From Acanthosepion esculentum (Eukaryota > Mollusca > Cephalopoda > Sepiida > Sepiidae): a stretch of DNA of 64,000 nucleotides. A program made the translations under genes and the position numbers. The notes below the pieces were generated by a model. It searched no databases. It was not told where the DNA came from and was given only the letters and a program-made list of their open reading frames with translations. Below are positions 1 through 11,690 of the stretch, piece by piece (the first letter of the stretch is position 1; every line of letters starts with the position of its first letter). The DNA lies in NCBI GenBank assembly GCA_964036315.1, contig CAXIWW010000817.1:1461501-1525500 (forward strand), read 5' to 3'.

Positions 1-193
1 TTCTGATCACAAAGGGTCCCAGCTATGAGCAAATAGTGACCCCCCACTAAAAAAAAACTCTATGAAAGTATAAAAATACATGTTTATATAAAAACTTGCG
101 AACAACACCAGTTGAAAGCAAAAGTGCCAACAGCTGATAGTAAAAGTGCCAAAAGCTGATTGCAAAAGTGCCAACAGCTGATAGCAAAAGTGC
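1..193 (-). repeat. Composite satellite A, reverse-oriented fragment at window edge
   Basis: This is one spacer plus about four 22-bp units of the region A satellite in reverse orientation. It opens inside the spacer (TGATCACAAAGGGTCCC), passes the poly-A tract at about 49-58, the TATA-like stretch and GCGAACAACACCAG, and then enters units of the type GCAAAAGTGCCAACAGC. It is cut by the window start, so the reverse array probably continues to the left. The orientation flips at about 193. Confidence 0.93.
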
Positions 194-302
194 TGTGGTG
201 CTGTTGGCTTTTATATAAACATATATTCTTTTACTTTCATAGTGTTTTTTTTTTAGTGGGGGGTCACTATTTGCTCATAGCTGGGATCCTTTGTGATCAG
301 AT
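1..302. repeat. Divergent inverted-repeat junction of satellite A
   Basis: Positions 1-105 (reverse spacer) are the imperfect reverse complement of about 206-302 (forward spacer). For example, the opening TGATCACAAAGGGTCCC mirrors GGGATCCTTTGTGATCA at about 284-300. Between them lie roughly 100 bases of 22-bp units. The switch falls at about 193/194, inside GTGCTGTGGTGCTG. To its right, GTTGGC runs straight into TTTTATATAAAC, so the usual end of the 22-bp unit and the start of the spacer (ACTGGTGTTGTTCGCAAG) are missing. That loss is about 33 bp relative to other copies. I infer a rearrangement breakpoint with deletion. The arms could form a stem of about 100 bp. Confidence 0.8.
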
Positions 303-1743
303 GTAGTTTATAGTCATACCTAGGATCTGTTGTCACTTTTGCTATCAGCTGTTGGCACTTTTGCTATCAGCTTAGGCACTTTTGCTATCAACTGGTGTTG
401 TTCGCAAGTTTTTATATAAACATGTATTTTTATACTTTCATAGTGTTTTTTTTCGTGGGGTGTCACTATTTGCTCATAGTTGAGACCGCTTGTGATCAGA
501 AGCCTTGCTGGCAGATGTAGTTTATAGTGATACCTAGGAATAGTTGGCACTGTGGTGCTGTTGGCACTTTTGCTATCATCTGGTGTTGTTCGCAATTTTT
601 TATATAAACATGTATTTTTATACTTTCATAATGTTTTTTTTTTAGTGAGGGGGTCACTATTTGCTCATAGCTGGGACCCTTTGTTATCAGAAGCCTTGCT
701 GTCAGATGTAGTTTATAGTCATACCTAGGATTATTTGGCACTGTGGTGCTGTTGGCACTTTTGCTATCAGCAGTTGGCAGTTTTGCTATCACCTGTTGGC
801 ACTTTTGCTCTCAGCTGTGGTGTTGTTTGCACTTTTGATATCAACTGGTGTTGTTCGCAAGTTTTTATGTAAACATGTATTTTTATACTTTCATAGTGTT
901 TTTTTTTAGTGGGGGGTAACTATTTGCTCATAGCTGGAACCTTTTGTGATCAGAAGCCTTGCTATCAGATGTAGTTTATAGTCATACCTAGGACTAGTTT
1001 GCACTGTGGTGCTGTTGGCACTTTTGCTATCAGCCGTTGGCACTTTTGGTATCAGCTGTTGGCACTTTTGGTATCAGATGTTGGCACTTTTGCTATCAGC
1101 TGTGATGCTGTTGGCACTCTTGCTATCAGCTGTTGGCACTTTTGCTATCAGCTGTTGGCACTTTTGCTATCAGCTGTTGCCACTTTTGCTCTCAGCTGTT
1201 GGCACTTTCGCTATCAGCAGTTGGCAATTTTGCTATCAGCTGTTTGCACTTTTGCTATCAGCTGTTGGCACTTTTGCTATCAACTGGTGCTGTTCGCAAG
1301 TTTTTATATAAACATGTATTTTTATACTTTCATAGTGTTTTTTTTTTAGTTGGGGGTCACTATTTGCTCATAGCTGGGACCCTTTGTGATCAGAAGCCTT
1401 GCTATCAGATGTAGTTTATAGTCATACATAGGACTAATTGGCACTGTGGTGCTTTTGGCACTTTTGCTATCAGCTGTTGGCACTTTTGGTATCAGATGTT
1501 TGCACTTTTTGTATCAGCTGTTGGCACTTTTGGTATCAGATGTTGGCACTTTTGCTATCAGCTGTGGTGCTGATGGCACTCTTGCTATCAACTGGTGTTG
1601 TTCGCAAGTTTTTATATAAACATGTATTTTTATACTTTCATAGTGTTTGTTTTTAGTGGGGGTCACTATTTTCTCATAGCTGGGACCCTTTGTGATCAGA
1701 AGCTTTGCTGTCAGATGTAGTTTATAGTCATACCTTGAACTAG

Positions 1744-3990
1744 TTGGCATTGTGGTGCTGTTGTCACTTTTGCTATCAGATTTTGGCACTTTTTCTTTCA
1801 GCTGTTGTCACTTTTGGTATCAGCTGTTGTCACTTTTGCTATCAGCTTTTGGCACTTTTGCTATCAGCTGTTGGCACTTTTGCTATCAGCTCTTGGCATT
1901 TTGCTATCAGCTGTTGGCACTTTTGCTATCAGCTGTTGGCACTTTTGCAATCAGCCGTTGGCACTTTTGGTATCATCTGTTGACACTTTTGCTATGAGCT
2001 GTTGTCACTTTTGCTATCACCTGTTGGCACTTTTGCTATAAGTTGTTGGCACTTTAGCTATCAGCTGTGGTGCTGTTGGCACTTTTGCTGGTGTTGTTCG
2101 CAAGTTTTTATATAAACATGTATTTTTATACATTCATAGTGTTTTTTTTTTAGTGGGGGGTCACTATTTGCTCATAGCTGGGAGCCTTTGTGATCAGAAT
2201 CCTTGCTGTCAGATGTAGTTTATAGTCATACCTAGGACTAGTTGGCACTGTGGTGCTGTTGACACTTTTGCTATCAGCTGTTGGCACTTTTGCTATCAGC
2301 TGTTGGCACTTTTGCTATCAGCTGTCGTGCTGTTGGCAATTTTGCTATCAACTGGTGTTGTTCGCAAGTTTTTATATAAACATGTATTTTTATACTTTCA
2401 TAGTGTTTTTTTTTAGTGGGGGGGTCACTATTTGCTCATAGCTGGGACTCTTTGTGATCGGAAGACTTGCTGTCACATGTAGTTTATAGTCATACCTAGG
2501 ATTAGTTGGCACTGTGGTGCTGTTGGCACTTTTGCTATAGGCTGTTGGCACTTTTGCTATTAGCTGTTGGCACTTTTGCAATCAGTTGTTTGCACTTTTG
2601 CTATCAGCTGTTCTGCTGTTGGCACTTTTGCTATCAGCTGTTGGAACTTATGCTATTAGCTGTTGGCACTTTTGCGATGAACTGGTGTTGTTCGCAAGTT
2701 TTTATATAAACATGTATTTTTATATTTTCATAGTGTTTTTTTTTTAGTGGGGGGTCACTCTTTGCTCATAGCTGGGACCCTTTGTGATCAGAAGCTTGCT
2801 GTCAGATGTAGTTTATAGTCATACCTTGAACTAGTTGGCACTGTGGTGCTGTTGGCACTTTTGCTATCAGCTTTTGGCACTTTTGCTTTCAGCTGTTGTC
2901 ACTTTTGCTATCAGCTGTTGGCACTTTTGCTATAAGTTGTTGGCACTTTTGCTATCAGCTTTTGGCATTTTTCGTATCAGCTGTTGTCACTTTTGCTATC
3001 AGCTTTTGGCACTTTTGCTATCAGCTGTTGGCAATTTTGCTATCAGCTCTTGGCATTTTGCTATCAGCTGTTGGCACTTTTGCTATCAGCTGTTGGCACT
3101 TTTGCAATCAGCTGTTGGCACTTTTGGTATCATCTGTTGACACTTTTGCTATCAGCTGTTGTCACTTTTGCTATCACCTGTTGGCACTTTTGCTATCAGC
3201 TGTTGGCACTTTTGCTATCAGCTGTGGTGCTGTTGACACTTTTGCTATCAACTGGTGTTGTTCGCAAGTTTTTATATAAACATGTATTTTTATACATTCA
3301 TAGTGTTTTTTTTTTAGTGGGTCACTATTTGCTCATAGCTGGGACCCTTTGTGATCAGAAGCCTTGCTATCAGATATAGTTTATAGTCATACCTAGGTCT
3401 AGGTGGCACTGTGGTGCTGTTGGCACTTTTGCTATCAGCTTTTGGCACTTTTGCTATCAGCTGTTGTCACTTTTGCTATCAGCTGTTGGCACTTTTGCTC
3501 TCAGTTGTTGGCACTTTTGCTATCAGCTTTTTGCACTTTTAGTATCAGCTGTTGTTACTTTTTCTATCAGCTGTTGGCACTTTTGCTATCAGCTGTGGTG
3601 CTGTTGTCACTTTTGCTATCAGCTCTTTGCATTTTGCTATCAGCTGTTGGCACTTTTGCAATCAGCTGTTGGCACTTTTGCTATCAGCTGTTGGCACTTT
3701 TGGTATCATCTGTTGACACTTTTGCTATCAGCTTTTGGCACTTTTGCTATCAGCTGTTGGCACTTTTGCTATCAGCTGTTGGCACATTTGCTCTCAGTTG
3801 TTGGCACTTTTGCTATCAGCTGTTGGCACTTTTGCTATCAGCTGTTGGCACTTTTGCTATCAGCTGTGGTGCAGTTTGCACTTTTGCTATCAACTGGTGT
3901 TGTTCGCAAGTTTTTATATAAACATGTATTTTTATACATTCCTAGTGTTTTTTTTAGTGGGGGGGTCACTATTTGCTCATAGCTGGGACC
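1744..3990 (+). repeat. Decayed higher-order repeat of about 1.1 kb, forward arm left part
   Basis: Ordered series of variant 22-bp units recur here. A series containing a shortened unit (CTCTTGGCATTTTGC) followed by TTGCAATCAGC and GGTATCATCTGTTGAC appears at about 1880-1985, again at about 3045-3140, and in altered form at about 3620-3720. The first two copies are about 1,157 bp apart. Copies differ by many substitutions and by gain or loss of whole units, so the duplications look older than those in the reverse arm. Confidence 0.65.
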
Positions 3991-5558
3991 CTTTGTGATC
4001 AGAAGCCTTGCTGTCAGATGTAGTTTATAGTCATACCTAGGATTATTTGGCACTGTAGTGCTTTTGGCACTTTTGCTATCAGCTGTTGGCACTTTTGCTA
4101 TCAGCTGTTGGCACTTTTGCTATCAGCTGTTGGCACTTCTGGTATAAGCTGTTGGCACTTTTGCTATCAGCTTTTGGCACTTTTGCTTTCAGCCGTGGTG
4201 CTGTTGGCACTTTTGCTATCAACTGGTTTTGTTCGCAAGTTTTTTTATAAACATGTATTTTTATACTTTCATAGTGTTTTTTTAGTTGGGTGTCACTATT
4301 TGCTCATATCTGGGACCCTTTGTGATCAGAAGCCTTGCTGTCAGATGTACTTTATAGTCATACCTAGGACTAGTTGGCACTGTGATGCTGTTGGCACTTT
4401 TGCTATCAGCTGTTGGTACTTTGCTATCAGCTGTTGGCACTTTTGCTATCAGCTGTTGGCACTTTTGCTATCAGCTGTGGTGCTGTTGGCACTTTTGCTA
4501 TCAACTGGTGTTGTTCGCACGTTTTTATATAAACATGTATTTTTATGCTTTCATAGTGTTTTTTTTAGTGGGGGGTCACTATTTGCTCATACCTGGGACC
4601 CTTTGTGATCAGAAGCCTTGCTGTCAGATGTAGTTTATAGTCATACCTAGGACTAGTTGGCACTGTGGTACTGTTGGCACTTTTGCAATCAGCTGTTGGT
4701 ACTTTTGCTATCAGCTGTTGGCACTTTTGCTATCAGCTGTGGTGCTGTTGGCACTTTTGCTATCAGCTGTTGGCACTTTTGCTATCAGCTGTTGGCACTT
4801 TTGCTATCAGCTGTTGGCAATTTTGCTATCAGCTGTTTGCACTTTTGCTATCAACTGGTGTTGTTCGCAAGTTTTTATATAAACATGTATATTTATACTT
4901 TCATAGTGTTTTTTTTTTAGTGGGGGTCACTATTTGCTCATAGCTGGGACCCTTTGTGATCAGAAGACTTGCTGTCAGATGTAGTTTATAGTCATACCTA
5001 GGACTAGTTGGCACTGTGGTGCTGTTGGCACTTTTGCTATCAGCTTTTGCCACTTTTGCTATCAGCTGTTGTCACTTTTGCTATCAGCTGTTGGCACTTT
5101 TGCTCTCAGTTGTTGGCACTTTTGCTATAAGCTTTTGGCACTTTTGGTATCAGCTGTTTTCACTTTTTCTATCAGCTGTTGGCACTTTTGCTATCAGCTG
5201 TTGGCACTTTTGCTATCAGCTGTGGTGCAGTTTGCACTTTTGCTATCAACTGGTGTTGTTCGCAAGTTTTTATATAAACATGTATTTTTATACTTTCATA
5301 GTGTGTTTTTTTTTTAGTGGGGGGTCACTATTTGCTCATAACTGGGACCCTTTGTGATCAGAAGACTTGCTGTCAGATGTAGTTTATAGTCATACCTAGG
5401 ACTAGTTGGCACTGTGGTGCTGTTGGCACTTTTGCTATCAGCTGTTTTCACTTTTGCTATCAGCTGTTGGCACTTTTGCTATCAGCTGTTGGCACTTTTG
5501 CTATCAGCTGTTGGCACTTTTGCTATCAGCTGTGGTGCTGTTGGCACTTTTACTATCA

Positions 5559-5726
5559 ACTGGTGTTGTTCGCAAGTTTTTATATAAACATGTATTTTTA
5601 TACATTCATAGTGTTTTTTTTTTAGTTGGGGGTCACTATTTGCTCATAGCTGGGACCCTTTGTAATCAGAAGCCTTGCTGTCAGATGTAGTTTATAGTCA
5701 TACCTAGGACTAGTTGGCACTGTGGT
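5559..5726 (+). repeat. Representative conserved spacer of satellite A (about 168 bp)
   Basis: This is a clean example of the spacer that separates 22-bp blocks. In order it holds ACTGGTGTTGTTCGCAAG, a TATA-like TTTTTATATAAACATG, an A/T-rich stretch, CATTCATAGTG, a homopolymer T tract, a G-run, TCACTATTTGCTCATAGC, GGGACCCTTTG, a TGATCA-type site (here TAATCA), GCCTTGCTGTCAGATG, TAGTTTATAGTCATAC, CCTAGG and ACTAGT, ending in GGCACTGTGGT just before the next 22-bp block. It has no transposase frame, no clear terminal inverted repeats and no Pol III A/B boxes. It looks like a fixed part of the satellite rather than a separate mobile insertion. Confidence 0.9.
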
Positions 5727-6065
5727 GCTGTTGGCACTTTTTCTATCAGCTGTTGGCACTTTTGGTATCAACTGTTGGCACTTTTGCTATCAGCTGTTGG
5801 CACTTTTGCTATCAGCTGTTGGAACTTTTGCTATCAGCTTTTGGCACTTTTGTTATCAGCTGTTGGCACTTTTGCTATCAGCTGTCTGCACTTTTGCTCT
5901 CAGCTTTTGGCACTTTTGCTATCAGCTGTTGGCACTTTTGCTATCATCTGTTGGCACTTTTGCTATCATCTGTTGGCACTTTTGCCATCAGCTGTTGGCA
6001 CTTTTGCTATCAGCTGTTGGCACTTTTGCTATCAGCTGTGGTGCTGTTGGCACTTTTGCTATCAA
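5727..6065 (+). repeat. Representative 22-bp unit block
   Basis: About 15 consecutive 22-bp units lie between two spacers. Substitutions are frequent (GTTGGAAC, TTTTCTATC, CATCTGTTGG) while the 22-bp phase is kept. Three units make 66 bp, so each strand-wise frame cycles through a 22-residue peptide period (AVGTFAISCWHF, then CYQLLALLLS). Most units carry the palindromic hexamer CAGCTG across the unit boundary. The block ends with the modified unit CTGTGGTGCTGTTGGC that always precedes a spacer. Confidence 0.93.
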
Positions 6066-8789
6066 CTGGTGTTGTTCGCATGTTTTTATATAAACATGTA
6101 TTTTTATACATTCATAGTGTTTTTTTTAGTGGGGGGTCACTATTTGCTCATAGCTGGGACCCTTTGTGATCAGAAGCCTTGCTGTCAGATGTAGTTTATT
6201 GTCATACCTAGGACTAGTTGGCATTGTGGTTCTGTTGGCACTTTTGCTATCAGCTGTTGGCACATTTGCTATCAGCTGTTGGCACTTTGCTATCAGCTGT
6301 TGGCTCTTTTGTTATCAGCTGTGGTGCTGTTGGCACTTTTGCTATCAACTGGTGTTGTTCGCAAGTTTTTATATAAACATCTATTTTTATACTTTCATAG
6401 TGTTTTTTTTTAGTGGGGGGTCACTATTTGCTCATAGCTGGGACCCTTTGTGATCAGAAGCCTTGCTGTCACATGTAGTTTATAGTCATACCTAGGACTA
6501 GTTGTGGTGCTGTTGGGACTTTTGCTATCAGCTGTTGGCACATTTGCTATCAGCTGTTGGCACTTTTGCTATCAGCTTTTGGCAATTTTGGTATCAGCTG
6601 TTGGCACTTTTCCTATCAGCTGTTGGCACTTTTTCTATCATCTGTTGGCACTTTTGCTATCAGCTGTTGGCACTTTTGCTATCAACTTTTGGCACTTTTA
6701 CTATCAGCTGTTGGCACTTTTGCTATCAGCTGTTGGCACTTTTGCTATCAGCTGTGGTGCTGTTGGCACTTTTGCTATCAACTGGTGTTGTTCGCAAGTT
6801 TTTATATAAACATGTATTTTTATACATTCATAGTGTTTTTTTTTAGTGGGGGGTCCCTATTTGCTCATAGCTGGGAACATTTGTGATCAGAGGCCTTGCT
6901 GTCAGATGTAGTTTATAGTCATACATTGGACTAGTTGGCACTGTGGTGCTGTTGGCACTTTTTCTATCAGCTGTTGGCACTTTTGGTATCAGCTGTTGGC
7001 ACTTTTGATATCAGCTGTTGGCACTTTTGCTATCAGCGGTTGGCGTTTTTGCTATCAGCTTTTGGCACTTTTGCTATCAGCTGTTGGCACTTTTGCTATC
7101 AGCTTTTGTCACTTTTGCTATCAGCTGTTGGCACTTTTGCTATCATCTGTTGGCACTTTTACTATCAGCTGTTGGCACTTTTGCTATCATCTGTTGGCAC
7201 TTCTACTATCAGCTGTTGGCACTTTTGCTATCAGCTGTGGTGCTGTTGGCACTTTTGCTATCAACTGGTGTTGTTCGCAAGTTTTTATATAAACATGTAT
7301 TTTTATAATTTCATAGTGTTTTTTTTTAAGGGGGGGTCACTATTTGCTCGTAGCTGTGACCCTTTGTGATCCGAAGCCTTGCTGTCAGATGTAGTTTATA
7401 CTCATACCTAGGACTAGTTGGCACTGTGGTGCTGTTGGCACTTTTGCTATCAGCTGTTGGCACTTTTGCTATCAGCTGTTGGCACTTTTACTATCAGCTG
7501 TGGTGCTGTTGGCACTTTTGCTATCAGCTGTTGGCACTTTTGCTATCAGCTGTTGGCACTTTTGCTATCAGCTGTGGTGCTGTTGGCACTTTTGCTATCA
7601 ACTGGTGTTGTTCGCCAGTTTTTATATAAACATGTATATTTATACTTTCATAGTGTTTTTTTAGTGGGGGTCACTATTTGCTCATAGCTGTGACCCTTTG
7701 TGATAAGTAGCCTTGCTGTCAGATGTAGTTTATTGTCATTCCTCGGACTAGTTGGCACTGTGGTGCTGTTGGCACTTTTGCTATCAGCTTTTGGCATTTT
7801 GCTATCAGCTGTTGGGACTTTTGCTATTAGCTGTTGGCACTTTTGCTATCAGCTGTTGGCACTTTTGCTATCAGCTGTGGTGCTGTTGGCACTTTTGCTA
7901 TCAACTGGTGTTGTTCGCAAGTTTTTATATAAACATGTATTTTTATACATTCATAGTGTTTTTTTTTTAGTGGGGGCTCACTATTTGCTCATAGCTGGGA
8001 CCCTTTGTGATAAGAAGCCTTGCTGTCAGATGTAGTGTATAGTCATACCTAGGACTAGTTGGCATTGTGGTGCTGTTGGCACTTTTGCTATCAGCTGTTG
8101 GCACTTTTGCTATCAGTTGTTGGCACTTTTGCTATCAGCTGTGGTGCTGTTTTCACTTTTGCTATCAACTGGTGTTGTTCGCATGTTTTTATAAAAACAT
8201 ATATATTTATACTTTCATAGTGTTTTTTGTTTTTAGTGGGGGGTCACTATTTGCTCAAAGCTGGGAACCTTTGTGATCAGAAGTCTTGTTGTCAGATGTA
8301 GTTTATAGTCATACCTAGGACTAGTTCGCACTGTGGGGCTGTTGGCACTTTTGCTATAAGCTGTTGACACTTTTGCTATCAGCTGTTGGCACTTTTGCTA
8401 TCAGCTGTGTTGCTATTGGCACTTTTGCTATCAACTGGTGTTGTCCGCAAGTTTTTATATAAACATGTATTTTTATACTTTCATAGTGTTTGTTTTTTAG
8501 TGGGGTGTCACTATTTTCTCATAGCTTGGACCCTTTGTGATCAAAACCCGTTGCTGTCAGAAGTAGTTTATAGTCATACCTAGGACTTGTTGGCACTGTG
8601 GTGCTGTTGGCACTTTTGCTATCAGCTGTTGGCACTTTTGGTATCAGCTTTTGGCACTTTTGGGATCAGCTGTTGGCACTTTTGGTATCAGCTGTTGGCA
8701 CTTTTGGTATCATCTGTTGGCACTTGTGCTATCAGCTGTTGGCACTTTTGCTATCAGCTGTGGTGCTGTTGGCACTTTTGCTATCAACT

Positions 8790-9849
8790 GGTGTTGTTCG
8801 CAAGTTTTTATATAAACATGTATTTTTATACTTTCATAGTCTTTTTTTTTAGTGGGGTGTCACTATTTGCTCATAGCTGGGACCCTTTGTGATCAGAAGC
8901 TTGCTGTCAGATGTAGTTTATAATCATACCTAGGACTAGTTGGCAATGTGGTGCTGTTGGCACTTTTGCTATCAGCTGTTGGCAATTTTTCCTATCATCT
9001 GTTGGAACTTTTGCAATCAGCTGTTGGAACTTTTGCTATCAGCTGTGGTGCTTTTGGCACTTTTGCTATAAACTGGCGTTGTTCGCAAGTTTTTATATAA
9101 ACATGTATTTTTATACTTTCATAGTGTTTTTTTTTTAGTGGGGGTTCACTCTTTGCTCATAGGTGGGACCCTTTGTGATCTGAAGCCTTGCTGACAGATG
9201 TAGTTTATAGTCATACCTAGGACTAGTTGGCACTGTGGAGCTGTTGGCACTTTTGGTATCAGCTGTTGGCACTTTTGCTATCAGCTGTTGGCACTTTTGC
9301 TATCAGCTGTGGTGCTGTTGGCACTTTTGCTATCAACTGGTGTTGTTCGCAAGTTTTTATATAAACATGTATTTTTAAACATTCATAGTGTTTTTTTTTA
9401 GTGGGGGGTCACTATTTGCTCATAGCTGGGACCCTTTGTGATCAGAAGCCTTGCTGTCAGATGTAATTTATAGTCATACCTAGGACTAGTTGGCACTGTG
9501 GTGCTGTTGGCAATTTTGCTATCAGATGTTGGCACTTTTGCTATCAGCTGTTGGAACTTTTGCTATCAGCTGTTTGCACTTTTGGTATCAGCTGTTGGCA
9601 CTTTAGCTATCAGCTTTTGGCACTTTTGCTTTCAGCTTTTGGCCCTTTTGGTATCATCTGTTGGCACTTTTGCTATCAGCTGTTGGCACTTTTGCTATCA
9701 GGTGTTGGCACATTTGCTATCAGCTTTTGGCACTTTTTGTATTATCTGTTGGCACTTTTGCTATCAGCTGTTGGCACTTTTGCTATCAGCTGTTGGCAGT
9801 TTTGCTATCAGCTGTGGTGCTGTTGGCACTTTTGCTATCAACTGGTGTT
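8790..9849 (+). repeat. Higher-order repeat copy 1 (offset about 1,054-1,100 bp), forward arm
   Basis: This copy shares private variants with the block that starts at about 9,850: a spacer with CATAGTC before the T-tract, AGAAGCTTGCTG, TTATAATCATACC, GGCAATGTGGTG, and the altered junction AAACTGGCGTTG. The offset is 1,054 bp at the first spacer and about 1,100 bp after the next 22-bp block. That difference is close to two 22-bp units, as expected for unequal exchange within the array. Confidence 0.75.
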
Positions 9850-10945
9850 GTTCGCAAGTTTTTATATAAACATGTATTTTTATACTTTCATAGTCTTTTT
9901 TTTTAGTGGGGTGTCACTATTTGCTCATAGCTGGGACCCTTTGTGATCAGAAGCTTGCTGTCAGATGTAGTTTATAATCATACCTAGGACTAGTTGGCAA
10001 TGTGGTGCTGTTGGCACTTTTGCTATCAGCTGTTGGCACTTTTCCTATCAGCTGTTGGAACTTTTGCTACCAGCTGTTGGCACTTTTGTTATCATCTGTT
10101 GGAACTTTTGCAATCAGCTGTTGGAACTTTTGCTATTAGCTGTGGAGCTTTTGGCACTTTTGCTATAAACTGGCGTTGTTCGCAAGTTTTTATATAAACA
10201 TGTATTTTTATACTTTCATAGTCTTTTTTTTTAGTGGGGGTTCACTCTTTGCTCATAGGTGGGACCCTTTGTGATCTGAAGCCTTGCTGACAGATGTAGT
10301 TTATAGTCATACCTAGGACTAGTTGGCACTGTGGAGCTGTTGGCACTTTTGGTATCAGCTGTTGGCACTTTTGCTATCAGCTTTTGGCACTTTTGCTATC
10401 AGCTGTGGTGCTGTTGGCACTTTTGCTATCAACTGGTGTTGTTCGCAAGTTTTTATATAAACATGTATTTTTAAACATTCATAGTGTTTTTTTTTAGTGG
10501 GGGGTCACTATTTGCTCATAGCTGGGACCCTTTGTGATCAGAAGCCTTGCTGTCAGATGTAGTTTATAATCATACCTAGGACTAGTTGGCAATGTGGTGC
10601 TGTTTGCACTTTAGCTATCATCTGTTGGCACTTTTGCTATCAGCTGTTGGCACTTTTGCTATCAGGTGTTGGCACATTTGCTATCAGCTTTTGGCACTTT
10701 TTGTATTATCTGTTGGCACTTTTGCTATCAGCTGTTGGCACTTTTGCTATCAGCTGTTGGCACTTTTGGTATCATCTGTTGGCACTTTTGCTATCAGCTG
10801 TTGGCACTTTTGCTATCAGCTTTTGGCACGTTTGGTATCAGCTGTTGGCACTTTTGCTATCAGCTGTTGGCACTTTTGCTATCAGCTGTGGTGCTGTTGG
10901 CACGTTTGCTATCAACTGGTGTTGTTCGCAAGTTTTTATATAATC
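9850..10945 (+). repeat. Higher-order repeat copy 2, forward arm
   Basis: This is the partner of the block at 8,790-9,849, with the same private variants (TTATAATCATACC at about 9,972 and again at about 10,565; AAACTGGCGTTG at about 10,169). A unit series with GGTGTTGGCACATTTGC and TTTTTGTATTATCTG at about 9,705-9,750 recurs at about 10,668-10,715. The relationship is therefore a multi-step expansion rather than a single duplication. Confidence 0.75.
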
Positions 10946-11342
10946 ATGCATTTTTATACTTTCATAGTGGTTTTATTTTTAGTGGGGGTAACTATTTGCT
11001 CATAGCTGGGACCCTTTGTGATCAGAAGACTTGCTGTCAGATGTAGTTTATCGTCATACCTAGGACTAGTTTGCACTGTGGTGCTGTTGGCACTTTTGCT
11101 ATCAGCTGTTGGCACTTTTCCTATCAGCTGTTGGAACTTTTGCTATCAGCTGTTGGCACTTTTGCTATCACCTTTGGGGCTGTTTGCACTTTTGCTATCA
11201 ACTGGTGTTGTTCGCAATTTTTTATATAAACATGTATTTTTATATTTCATAGTGTTTTTTTTTAGTGGGGGGTAACTATTTGCTCATAGCTGGGACCCTT
11301 TGTGATCAGAAGCCTTGCTGTCAGATGTAGTTTATAGTCATA

Positions 11343-11690
11343 CCTAGGACTACATGGCACTGTTGTGCTGTTGGCACTTTTGCTATCAGCTGTTGGCACT
11401 TTTGCTATCAGCTGTTGGCACTTTTGCTATCAGCTGTGGTGCTGTTGGCACTTTTGCTATCAACTGGTGTTGTTCGCAAGTTTTTATATTTTCGCGAACT
11501 TTTGCGAACCACACCTGTTGATAGCAAAAGTGCCAACAGCAACACAGCTGATAGCAAAAGTACCAACAGCTGATAGCAAAAGTGCCAACATATGATACCA
11601 AAAGTGCCAACAGCTGATAGCAAAAGTGCCAACAGCTGATAGCAAAAGTGCCAACAGCACCACAGTGCCAACTAGTCCTAGGTATGACTA
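11343..11690. repeat. Convergent inverted junction: long imperfect palindrome of satellite A
   Basis: The forward array meets the reverse array here. The left arm ends CAACTGGTGTTGTTCGCAAG (11,461-11,480). The right arm begins CTTTTGCGAACCACACCTG (about 11,499-11,517), a diverged reverse complement of the left arm. The short centre contains TTCGCGAA at 11,491-11,498, itself a perfect 8-bp palindrome. Outward from the centre both arms show the same order: spacer start, one 22-bp unit, the GTGGT-type module (CAACA on the right), further 22-bp units, then CCTAGG (about 11,343 on the left, about 11,680 on the right). The right arm is longer by roughly one 22-bp unit. The layout predicts a large hairpin or cruciform. 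Confidence 0.88.

Larger units (their letters stand above)
194..11490 (+). repeat. Composite satellite A, forward arm (about 32 spacer copies)
   Basis: This arm alternates blocks of a 22-bp unit (GTTGGCACTTTTGC followed by CTATCAGCTG) with a spacer of about 168 bp. The spacer occurs about 32 times, for instance at about 1290, 3895, 5559, 8788 and 9845, at intervals of roughly 180-650 bp. The interval depends on how many 22-bp units sit between spacers. Each 22-bp block opens and closes with the motif CTGTGGTGCTGTTGGC. Common unit variants change CAGCTGTTGG to CAGCTTTTGG or CATCTGTTGG, or GCTATCA to GGTATCA. No gene is embedded. The unit has no stop codon in any forward frame, which explains every long open frame here. 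The taxon and function are unknown to me. Confidence 0.95.

Noticed and set aside
5559..5726. Spacer as a SINE or other mobile element with a poly-A tail
   Set aside because: The poly-A tract is internal, there are no Pol III A/B boxes, terminal inverted repeats or target duplications, and the spacer always occupies the same place in the satellite unit.
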